Of a stretch of 18,770 nucleotides of DNA, positions 6,924 to 13,786 are shown in pieces. The notes beneath the pieces were generated by a model that had not been told where the DNA came from, made no database searches, and saw nothing but the letters and a program-made list of their open reading frames with translations. The stretch lies in NCBI GenBank assembly GCA_937859855.1, contig CALMAR010000086.1:272-19041 (forward strand), in the 5' to 3' direction. The DNA comes from an uncultured Kineosporia sp. (GTDB taxonomy: Bacteria; Actinomycetota; Actinomycetes; Actinomycetales; Kineosporiaceae). Within the stretch, counting starts at the first letter, position 1; each line of letters begins with the position of its first letter. Both the position numbers and the translations under genes were made by a program.

Positions 6924-8069
6924 ATGATCAACGATGCCGGCCATGAGGACCTACCGGCGACTACGGGGGGCGCCCTCCTGCACCAACCGGCCCATCGACC
7001 GATCCCGGGTGACTTCAACACGACTCTGGTGACCTTTGCCGCGATGGCGTTGTACGACCATCTGGACGGCGAGCAGCGGGCCCGTGTCGTCGTCCCGATG
7101 GACGACGAGAACCGCACCAACTGGAATTTCCTGCCCGAGTCCGGCCGGCGGGGAGTGCCGTTCCGGGACATGACCCAGATCCAACGGTTCCTGGCCCACC
7201 GGCTGATCGCGCAGTGTCTGTCGGTCGAAGGCTACGGGCAGGTCGTGCAGGTGATGGCGAACGAGCACCTGCTCCGTGAGCTGAACGCGCCGGTGTTCGG
7301 GCACGTGGCCGCGCATTTCCGCGACCCGGAAGGCTACTTCCTCACCTTCTTCAACCAGCCCCAGCCGGACAGCGACTGGGGCTGGCGCCTGGTCGGGCAC
7401 CACCTGTCCCTGAACTTCACCGTCGCCGGTCAGGACGTGATGTCCGCGACGCCGCTCCTGCTCGGTTCCGAACCCGCCCGGATCGGACCCTTCCGCATCC
7501 TCGGCCACGAGGAGGATCTCGGCTTCTCCCTTCTCGAACTGCTCGACTCGGACCAGGTCGCCACGGCCACCATCCACCCCGTCTCCCCGCCCGATTTCGC
7601 GTCCCGGTGCGTCCCCGTGCTCGGCGCGGAGGAGTGGCCCGACGTCCACGGAATCGGCCGCCGGGACGCCCCGATCGCCGACGCCGACCGGGAGGCGTTG
7701 CGCTGGTTCAAGGATCGGCGGCAGGGCTTGTCCCGCTCACGCATGGGCGCCGCCCAGCAGGAGGCTTTCGACGTCCTGCTCGAATCCTTCGTGCAGCGGC
7801 TCAAGCCGGGGCAGGTCGGCCGGGAGCTGGACCGGATCCGAGCTGCCGGGCAGGACGACCTGCACCTCGTCTGGGCCGGGTCGCACGACATCGCCCAGCC
7901 GCACTACTTCCGGATCGAGGGGCCGGTCACCCTGATCGAGTTCGACAACACCGAGGACAACGCCAACCACGTGCACTGTGTCTGGCGGGACCCCGAGAAC
8001 GACTTCGGGCAGGACATCCTGGCCCAGCATCGCGCGGCCCAGCACCCGACACGAAGCCCGCATGCCTGA
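6924..8069 (+). CDS. DUF3500 domain protein
   Basis: A 381-residue protein matching DUF3500 over almost its whole length. Recognisable features are WRLVGHHLSLNFTVAG near residue 160, LVWAGS followed by HYFRIEGPVTLIEFDNT near 325-350, and HVHCVWRDPENDFG near the C-terminus, with many conserved histidines and aspartates that could bind metal. The family has no established biochemical role to my knowledge. No signal peptide or membrane segment is evident, so it is probably cytoplasmic. GAGGAG is placed 9 nt before the ATG, and the gene lies 22 bp after the cupin gene in the same operon. Its 3' end overlaps the start of the CoA-transferase remnant by 8 bp (ATGCCTGA). Confidence 0.85.
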   Translation: MINDAGHEDLPATTGGALLHQPAHRPIPGDFNTTLVTFAAMALYDHLDGEQRARVVVPMDDENRTNWNFLPESGRRGVPFRDMTQIQRFLAHRLIAQCLSVEGYGQVVQVMANEHLLRELNAPVFGHVAAHFRDPEGYFLTFFNQPQPDSDWGWRLVGHHLSLNFTVAGQDVMSATPLLLGSEPARIGPFRILGHEEDLGFSLLELLDSDQVATATIHPVSPPDFASRCVPVLGAEEWPDVHGIGRRDAPIADADREALRWFKDRRQGLSRSRMGAAQQEAFDVLLESFVQRLKPGQVGRELDRIRAAGQDDLHLVWAGSHDIAQPHYFRIEGPVTLIEFDNTEDNANHVHCVWRDPENDFGQDILAQHRAAQHPTRSPHA

Positions 8070-8296
8070 CGGGGACGTGTCCACCGGACCGTTGTCCGGA
8101 TATCTCGTGCTCGACCTGTGCGGGCCCTCGCCGGTCCGCACGTCGGCATGTCGCTCGGTGAGACGGGCGCTCGCGTGATCAAGGTAGAGTCCCGGCCGGG
8201 GACGACAAGCCCAGTCGGGGGCCACCTTTCGTGGACCCGGACGACCGGCGGCCGGTGGAGTCGACGTATTTCCTGAGCGCGAACCGGAGCCACGAG
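8062..8296 (+). pseudogene. CaiB/BaiF-type (family III) CoA-transferase remnant, two frameshifts
   Basis: Reading three frames in turn restores one family N-terminus: MPDGDVSTGPLSGYLVLDL (8062-8118), then RALAGPHVGMSLGETGARVI and KVESR (from 8121), then GDDKPSRGPPFVDPDDRRP and STYFLSANRSHE (8201-8296). The matches to class III CoA-transferases are LVLDL.RALAGP, GARVIKVE and GPPF..STYFLSANR. The breaks, at 8118-8121 and 8195-8198, are each explained by loss of one base. The homology stops about 77 residues into a protein usually near 400, where the convergent TetR gene ends. The start overlaps the DUF3500 stop, so it was once part of cluster A. Sequencing error could explain a frameshift but not the truncation. 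Confidence 0.85.
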
Positions 8297-8310
8297 CCGG
8301 CCCCGCCGGC
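8296..8310 (-). terminator. Hairpin at the end of the TetR gene
   Basis: GCCGGC at 8296-8301 and GCCGGC at 8305-8310 pair around a CCC loop, immediately past the TetR stop codon and at the break point of the CoA-transferase remnant. It could terminate either convergent transcript. There is no T-run. Confidence 0.35.
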
Positions 8311-8314
8311 CGAC

Positions 8315-8911
8315 CTAGGCAGGGGCGTGCGTCACCGCTGCCCGGCTGTGCATCCGCAGGAGCGGCACGGCCATGGTCTCCACGATGGTCGTGATCCGGT
8401 CGGACGGCAGTGCGCCACGGATCGCGAGCTCGTAACGGGCGAGGTCGAGCGGGAGCGCCATCACAGGGATTGGCACGTCGGACTCGCCGAGCTCGCCGCG
8501 GGCACGGGCCTTCGCCACCAGTGGCTCCACCAGGTCGGCCCCCCAGGTGAAGATCAGGGCGCTCAAAGATTCGGCGGCGTCCTGGTCCAACTCTGAGAGC
8601 AGCCCGAGCATCGTCGAGCGGCCGGTCGTGCCGAAGTTGTCGCGCATCGAACGGAGCAGCGTCTCCAGGTCCTGAATCAGATCGCCGGTGTCGGGATGCT
8701 CGATGGCCTCGTTAGTCGATGCGACGACGGCTGCCATGACCATGTCGGCCCGACTACCCCAGCGTCGGTACAGCACGGCCTTGCTGGTGGCCGCGCGTGC
8801 AGCGACACCCTCGAAGGTCAGCCCCGAATAGCCACGCTCCGCGATCTCGCCCAGCACCGCCGCGGTGATGGCGCCATCAAGCTCTGTGCCTCGACGTCGG
8901 CTGCCGGCCAC
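8315..8911 (-). CDS. TetR-family transcriptional regulator
   Basis: A 198-residue repressor-type protein. The N-terminal helix-turn-helix spans about residues 12-58, with GYSGLTFEGVAARAATSKAV and LYRRWGSRADMV matching the TetR recognition helix and following helix 4. The remaining 140 residues form the helical effector/dimer domain with no recognisable ligand signature. The GTG start at 8911 is supported by AGGAAGG 7 nt upstream. It is transcribed divergently from the six-gene cluster B, and the 105-bp gap holds two similar palindromes, so it most likely represses cluster B and itself. The ligand is unknown. Confidence 0.88.
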   Translation of the reverse strand: MAGSRRRGTELDGAITAAVLGEIAERGYSGLTFEGVAARAATSKAVLYRRWGSRADMVMAAVVASTNEAIEHPDTGDLIQDLETLLRSMRDNFGTTGRSTMLGLLSELDQDAAESLSALIFTWGADLVEPLVAKARARGELGESDVPIPVMALPLDLARYELAIRGALPSDRITTIVETMAVPLLRMHSRAAVTHAPA

Positions 8912-8926
8912 GAAGAAACCTTCCTA

Positions 8927-8941
8927 GAGACGTTGCGTTTC
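8927..8941. promoter_or_regulatory. Candidate TetR operator 1
   Basis: GAGACGTTGCGTTTC is a palindrome of 6-bp arms (one mismatch) around a 3-bp centre. It lies 16 bp upstream of the tetR start, overlapping the region of its ribosome binding site and transcript start. It shares arm sequence and architecture with the palindrome at 8970-8984. Confidence 0.6.
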
Positions 8942-8969
8942 TTATCACACCAGCCTACCGTGCTCTGAG

Positions 8970-8984
8970 GAAACGGTTCGTATC
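8970..8984. promoter_or_regulatory. Candidate TetR operator 2
   Basis: GAAACGGTTCGTATC has the same form, GAnACG-N3-CGTnTC, as the palindrome at 8927-8941; the two agree at 11 of 15 positions and their centres are 43 bp apart, about four helical turns. It lies 31 bp before the first gene of cluster B, where a repressor would block the plus-strand promoter. Confidence 0.6.
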
Positions 8985-9015
8985 TTAATGACCATTGGGG
9001 TCGCGAGGAGGGGGC

Positions 9016-10101
9016 ATGACGAGGACCGGCGCAGTCGCACCCGAGCAGACTTCGTCGGACGCCGGTATCGCGGCGGGCATCGTCGACGCCGCTGGTTCGC
9101 CGCCCCGGGTAGGCCGAATCTCACCGGTGGCCAGGACGTCCGGCAGCACCCTCGTCTCCGTCGTCGCGGCGCCACTGAACCCGCTCGACCTGGCGATCGC
9201 CTCCGGAACCTTCCACTCCGTACGACACGACGCTCCCTACGTCCCGGGCGCGGAATGTGTGGGCACGGTGCTGGAGTCGGACTCATACGTCCATGGCACA
9301 TGGGTCTACGCCGAGTGTCGTCCCTCGCCCGACGCTCCTGGCGCGCTGGCTACGCAGGTGGTCGTCCCCGACGAGTCGCTGCTGGCCCTGCCGGACGGCC
9401 TGGACCCGATCCTGGCCGCCGCGGTTGGCAACGCCGGCACGGCGGCGTACCTGCCCCTGGTAGAGGCCGCCCGACTGAGCGACGGCGACACCGTCCTGGT
9501 GCTGGGCGCCACCGGTTCCGTCGGTCAGCTCGCCATCCAGGTGGCGCACCGCCACGGTGCCGGCCGCGTCGTCGGCGTCGCCCGTGACGTAGCCGCACTG
9601 GAGCGACTGCACGGCCTAGGTGCCGACGCCGTCATCGACCTGCGTCCCGACGAGGATGTCGAAGGGCTCGCCTCCCGGATGCTCGCGGCGGCGGCGGGTC
9701 CGGTGGACGTCGTCCTCGACGGCGTCTACGGCCGCCCCTTCGAGGCAGCGCTGCGTGCCTGCGCCTCCCGGGCGCGGATCGTCAATGTCGGCAACGCCGC
9801 CGGTGCGACCGCCCAGGTTCCGGCCGGTCTCCTGCGCGGCAAGCAGCTCACCGTGTTCGGTTTCGCTGGTCTGCACACACCGACGAAGGACAAGCGGAAG
9901 GCGCTTAGCTGGCTCTGGGACGCCCTCGCTGCCAATGAATTACGGATCGCTACGCGTACTTTCGCGCTCGACGACCTGCCGGACGCCTGGCGGGCGCAGG
10001 CTGCCTCGCCCCACGGCAAGTGTGTGGTGATGCCCGATGCTGTCCCGCCGGCCCGCACGCCGGGCCCCGGGCCTACGCCCACGTACGAGAGCGAGAAGTG
10101 A
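9016..10101 (+). CDS. MDR-family zinc-independent quinone oxidoreductase-like protein
   Basis: A 361-residue medium-chain dehydrogenase/reductase of the quinone oxidoreductase type, expected to reduce an enone or quinone with NADPH in the cytoplasm. The N-terminal GroES-like domain contains PLNPLDLAIASGTF and YVPGAECVGTV. The cofactor-binding Rossmann fold opens VLVLGATGSVGQLAIQVAHR (about 160-179), with a GxxGxxG-type loop. No structural or catalytic zinc cysteine cluster is seen. The ATG at 9016 is preferred over 8995 because GAGGAGGGG ends just before it. It is the first gene of cluster B; its stop overlaps the next start as TGATG. It could reduce the unsaturated or quinoid product of the cluster's monooxygenase. 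Confidence 0.85.
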   Translation: MTRTGAVAPEQTSSDAGIAAGIVDAAGSPPRVGRISPVARTSGSTLVSVVAAPLNPLDLAIASGTFHSVRHDAPYVPGAECVGTVLESDSYVHGTWVYAECRPSPDAPGALATQVVVPDESLLALPDGLDPILAAAVGNAGTAAYLPLVEAARLSDGDTVLVLGATGSVGQLAIQVAHRHGAGRVVGVARDVAALERLHGLGADAVIDLRPDEDVEGLASRMLAAAAGPVDVVLDGVYGRPFEAALRACASRARIVNVGNAAGATAQVPAGLLRGKQLTVFGFAGLHTPTKDKRKALSWLWDALAANELRIATRTFALDDLPDAWRAQAASPHGKCVVMPDAVPPARTPGPGPTPTYESEK

Positions 10102-12443
10102 TGGACAGCGCAGACCCCGCCAGCTCAACGACGAGCAACGGCGCTGGGGCGCAGATCGCCACCGGTGTTCTCGCGGGACCGATCGCCGGCCTGCGGTTCC
10201 AGACGCCGACGACCTCGGGCACCACCTCCGAACGCGGCGAGTTCGAGTACCGCTCAGGTGAGGCCGTGACGTTCCTCGTCGGGGGCGTGGTGCTGGGATC
10301 GGTCAAGGGCGCGGCCCGGGTCAACCTTGCCCAGCTGGTCAACCGTGTGGACGGCAAGATCGACCGGTTGCGCGACCCGATCGTCACGAACCTGGCTCGC
10401 TTCGTGCACATGCTGGACCAGGACGGCACCGTCGAGGGAGGCGTCCGGATAGCCCCAGCCGTCCACGAACTCGTTGGGCCCATGGTCATCAACTTCAACC
10501 AGGCCGACACCGACGCGACCGAAGTCGACAGCGCAGGCGGGGTGTCCACGGGCGGTCACATGGTCAGCTTTTCCGGGGACAGCACGGTGACCTTCGCCAG
10601 CGACCCGGCGGTGACCGGGATCCTGGAGACGCTCAATGCCGCTCCGGGGGTCTTCACGGGCCGTACGCCCCGGCGCTTGCCCAGCGCGGCCGCCGCTCGT
10701 AATGAGCTGCGGCGCAACATCCGCGGCATCCTCAAGACGACGGACGTCGAGATCCCGCTGCGCGACAGCTCCTACGTCTGCGCCGACGTCTTCCGTCCGG
10801 ATGACGACCTGCCGCACCCGGTGGTCATGAACAAGGGGTTCTACGGCAAGAGCTTCGAGCACGGCTGCATCGACAACGAGGCAGACGCTGTCGCGAAGGA
10901 GGAACGGGAGGACCGTTACTTCACCGGCAACCCGGATGGCCTGCAGTACGAGAACCACGAGAGCGTCGACTCCTCGGTCTGGGTCCCCGAGGGCTACGTG
11001 TGCATCCGTGTGGACTCCCGCGGCGTCGGGAACAGCCCGGGGGCGCAGGCGCCGTTCAGCGTCCAGCAGGCCGAGGACTACTACGACGCGATCGAATGGG
11101 CCGGGACACAGCCCTGGTCCAACGGCAGCGTCGGCCTGTGGGGCATGTCCTACCTCGCCATCACCCAGCACACCGTCGCCAGCCTGCAGCCCCCGCACCT
11201 CAAGGCCATGATCGCCCTGGGCACCGACGCCGACCTCTACAACGAGGCGTTCTACGGCGGGGGCCTGTTCGGCGAGGGCTTCTGGACCTGGTGGCGGGCC
11301 ACGATGGCCGGCCACAACTTCCGCGGTGAGCGGCGCGAGACCGACTGGTGGCAGCGCGTCCTCAGCACGCCCTACGACGACCCGGCGGCGTACGGCGCCC
11401 AGGGCTCAATCTTCATGCGCCCCGAGATCGAGAAGGCCATAGCCCCGGTGTGGATCGTCGGTCCCCAGACCGGCGTGGTCATCCACCAGGCCGGTAGCAG
11501 CGAGACCTTCGTCCGCTCCATCGGGGCGGCAGCGAAGAAGTTCGACTTCATCGACGCCTGGTTCCCGCACAGCTACGCGCGGTCGACGATTGCCGAGCAC
11601 ATGCGGTTCTTCGACCACTGGCTCAACGGCGCCGACAACGGTGTGATGGACGAGGCGCCGGTGCGGGTGCAGGTCCGCACCGGCAACGGCGGGCACGTCG
11701 TCTCCGAGGAGACGGAATGGCCGATCGCGCGCACCACCTACCGACGCTGGTACCTCGATGCGACGCCGTCCGACTGGGACGGCGACGGCCTGCGCGCCGA
11801 CTTCTTGCGCCTCTGCGAGACGCCGGCCAGCATCGACGCGCACGCCGGCTACGACGCTCATCTCGACATCGGGCAGAAGGTGATGGCGCCCGTGGGGCGC
11901 GTCGGCGGAACGCCCCGCTGGTCCACCGGCATCACCTTCGTCAGTGACCCGATGGCCGAGGACATGGTGCTGGCCGGCTACATGAAAGCCGGGCTGTGGG
12001 TGTCCTCCTCGAGCAGCGACATGGACGTCTTCGTCTCGCTACGAGTGATCGACGAACACGACCGCGAGATCCGCTACGAGAGCCTCGTGCCCCCGGTCGA
12101 CCCGCGCAACATCCATCCCGTGGGGCACGGCCTGCTGAAGGTCTCGCACCGAATCCTCGACGAGGCGCGGTCGACGGACCACTGGCCGGTTCACACCCAC
12201 GCCGAGAGCGATTACGCCCCGCTGACTTCCGACGAGGTCGTGGCGATCGAGGTCGGGCTCAACCCGAGCAGCGCCCTGATCCGCCGGGGCTGCCGGCTGC
12301 GGATCGACATCCAGCCCTACTCGCCGGCCGGGCTCCCCGCCCGCTCGTACGACCAGAGCTACCACGTCGACGCGACCAACACCGTCCACACCGGGCCGGC
12401 CCACCCGAGCTACGTGCAACTGCCGATCGTCCCGGCGCGATGA
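10101..12443 (+). CDS. CocE/NonD-family hydrolase with an extra N-terminal domain
   Basis: A 780-residue protein. Residues about 210-780 form an X-Pro dipeptidyl-peptidase S15/CocE-type hydrolase: alpha/beta core with nucleophile Ser350 in GLWGMSYLA, DSRGVGNSPG upstream, and the C-terminal jelly-roll from about 595 (DMVLAGYMKAGLWVSS to HTGPAHPSYVQLP). Family members cleave esters or amides. A histidine in WFPHSYARS (490) may complete the triad; the usual Asp motif is replaced by IVGPQTGVVIHQAG. Residues about 18-190 are an additional domain (GPIAGLRFQTPTTSG, GEFEYRSGEAVTFLVGGVVL, LARFVHMLDQDG) resembling repeat-like segments of secreted bacterial surface or lipoproteins, yet no signal peptide precedes it. 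The ATG at 10101 overlaps the upstream stop; an earlier in-frame ATG at 10020 lies inside the preceding gene. Confidence 0.85.
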   Translation: MDSADPASSTTSNGAGAQIATGVLAGPIAGLRFQTPTTSGTTSERGEFEYRSGEAVTFLVGGVVLGSVKGAARVNLAQLVNRVDGKIDRLRDPIVTNLARFVHMLDQDGTVEGGVRIAPAVHELVGPMVINFNQADTDATEVDSAGGVSTGGHMVSFSGDSTVTFASDPAVTGILETLNAAPGVFTGRTPRRLPSAAAARNELRRNIRGILKTTDVEIPLRDSSYVCADVFRPDDDLPHPVVMNKGFYGKSFEHGCIDNEADAVAKEEREDRYFTGNPDGLQYENHESVDSSVWVPEGYVCIRVDSRGVGNSPGAQAPFSVQQAEDYYDAIEWAGTQPWSNGSVGLWGMSYLAITQHTVASLQPPHLKAMIALGTDADLYNEAFYGGGLFGEGFWTWWRATMAGHNFRGERRETDWWQRVLSTPYDDPAAYGAQGSIFMRPEIEKAIAPVWIVGPQTGVVIHQAGSSETFVRSIGAAAKKFDFIDAWFPHSYARSTIAEHMRFFDHWLNGADNGVMDEAPVRVQVRTGNGGHVVSEETEWPIARTTYRRWYLDATPSDWDGDGLRADFLRLCETPASIDAHAGYDAHLDIGQKVMAPVGRVGGTPRWSTGITFVSDPMAEDMVLAGYMKAGLWVSSSSSDMDVFVSLRVIDEHDREIRYESLVPPVDPRNIHPVGHGLLKVSHRILDEARSTDHWPVHTHAESDYAPLTSDEVVAIEVGLNPSSALIRRGCRLRIDIQPYSPAGLPARSYDQSYHVDATNTVHTGPAHPSYVQLPIVPAR

Positions 12444-12471
12444 CCGCGCACGTACCACCCTGGAGATGACG

Positions 12472-13743
12472 ATGGACTCGAACGAAACCAGAGCTGCCAC
12501 GGCAGCGGACATCATCGCAAGGGTCCGCGCACTCGGTCCTACGCTGCGCGAACGGGCGCTGGACGCCGAGCGGGCGGGCCGTCACAGCGACGAGACCATC
12601 GCCGACCTGCACGCCGCGGGGGTCTTCGACATCGCCAGCCCGGCCGAGTACGGCGGCGACGAGCTCACCGTCGCCCAGCAGCTGGACGTCGTCGCCGAGG
12701 TGTCCAAGTGGGACGGGTCGGCCGGCTGGATCGTCTGGGGCGGTGCGTCCACGAACTGGATCCCGGCAGGCTCGGGTGCCCGGGTCGTCGAGGAGATCTA
12801 CGGCCACGACTGGGTCGGCCCCCGGGTAGCCGGCTCCAGCCACTTCCCGTCCTCCCGAGGACGCGCGAAGCGGGTGGCCGAGGGGTGGCTCATCACCGGT
12901 GGCCCCTGGACGTTCGCTACCGACTCGTTGTGGGCGCCGTACACGAACCTCGGGTGCATCGCCGACGACGGAGAGGGTCCGTATCTGCTGGCCGTCTCGG
13001 TGCCCCGCGACGAGCTCCGCTTCATCGACGACTGGCACGTCGCCGGCATGCGCGGCACCGGGAGCGTCTCGGTCGCACTGCGGGGCGACGAGCTGCTCGT
13101 CCCCGAGCACCGCGGTGTCGACTTCCGCGAGATCACCGGAGGAACCCGCGACAACGGCCTCGCCGGTTCACTGTGGCGGACGCCGTCGCTGGGCTGGGCG
13201 TTCAGCACGATGGCCGGGATGTCGATCGGCCTCGCCCAAGGGGCGCTCGAGCGGTTCCTGGAGCGGTCCGACGGTCGGCCCATCCGCGGAACGACGTACA
13301 AGAACCAGCTCGAGGCGCCGTTGACCCACCTGATGCTCGCCGAGGTGCACACCAAGATCCAGGCTGCCGTGCTGATGGCCCGCGCCAACGCCGAGGAGAC
13401 CGACCGGCTCGGGGAGCTAGCGGCCGCCGGACGTCCGGCCGACCCGGCGTACATGCAGGGCTTCATGGCGCGGGTCCTCCTGGAGACGGCCACCGCCGCG
13501 AAGTGGTGCGCCGAGGCGATCGAGCTGCTGCAACGCAACTCGGGATCCACGGCGATCCAGGACAGCGAACCCATCCAGCGGGCCTGGCGTGACGCGCGGG
13601 TCGTGACCCTCCACGGCGCACTGAACCTCGAAGCCCTGTCCGAGAACTACGGACGGCTGATGGCGGGGATCCAGCCGCACAAGGTCGCGGGCATCACCAC
13701 CCTGGACCGATTCGCGCCGCCCCCGCTCGCGCCGGTCCGCTGA
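12472..13743 (+). CDS. Acyl-CoA-dehydrogenase-fold flavin-dependent monooxygenase (oxygenase component)
   Basis: A 423-residue protein of the acyl-CoA dehydrogenase fold, in the subgroup of two-component (class D) monooxygenases such as HsaA and HpaH C2, which use reduced flavin delivered by a separate reductase to hydroxylate an aromatic or similar substrate. The N-terminal helical domain contains GVFDIASPAEYGGDELTVAQ; the middle beta domain contains GGPWTFATDSLWAP and DDWHVAGMRGTGSVSV; the C-terminal helical domain contains HTKIQAAVLMARANAEET and ends in LMAGIQPHK. There is no CoA-ligand or catalytic glutamate pattern typical of true dehydrogenases. Start at 12472 is chosen because GGAG lies 6 nt upstream; the ATG at 12466 abuts the GGAG. 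A flavin reductase partner is encoded at the end of the same operon. Confidence 0.87.
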   Translation: MDSNETRAATAADIIARVRALGPTLRERALDAERAGRHSDETIADLHAAGVFDIASPAEYGGDELTVAQQLDVVAEVSKWDGSAGWIVWGGASTNWIPAGSGARVVEEIYGHDWVGPRVAGSSHFPSSRGRAKRVAEGWLITGGPWTFATDSLWAPYTNLGCIADDGEGPYLLAVSVPRDELRFIDDWHVAGMRGTGSVSVALRGDELLVPEHRGVDFREITGGTRDNGLAGSLWRTPSLGWAFSTMAGMSIGLAQGALERFLERSDGRPIRGTTYKNQLEAPLTHLMLAEVHTKIQAAVLMARANAEETDRLGELAAAGRPADPAYMQGFMARVLLETATAAKWCAEAIELLQRNSGSTAIQDSEPIQRAWRDARVVTLHGALNLEALSENYGRLMAGIQPHKVAGITTLDRFAPPPLAPVR

Positions 13744-13786
13744 CCGCCACCCCGACCACACCGATCCAGCGAGCAGAGGTCACCAG

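Noticed and set aside
10254..11315. Minus-strand open frame of 353 codons opposite the first CocE gene
   Set aside because: Antisense shadow of a gene with a conserved nucleophile motif; low-information composition.
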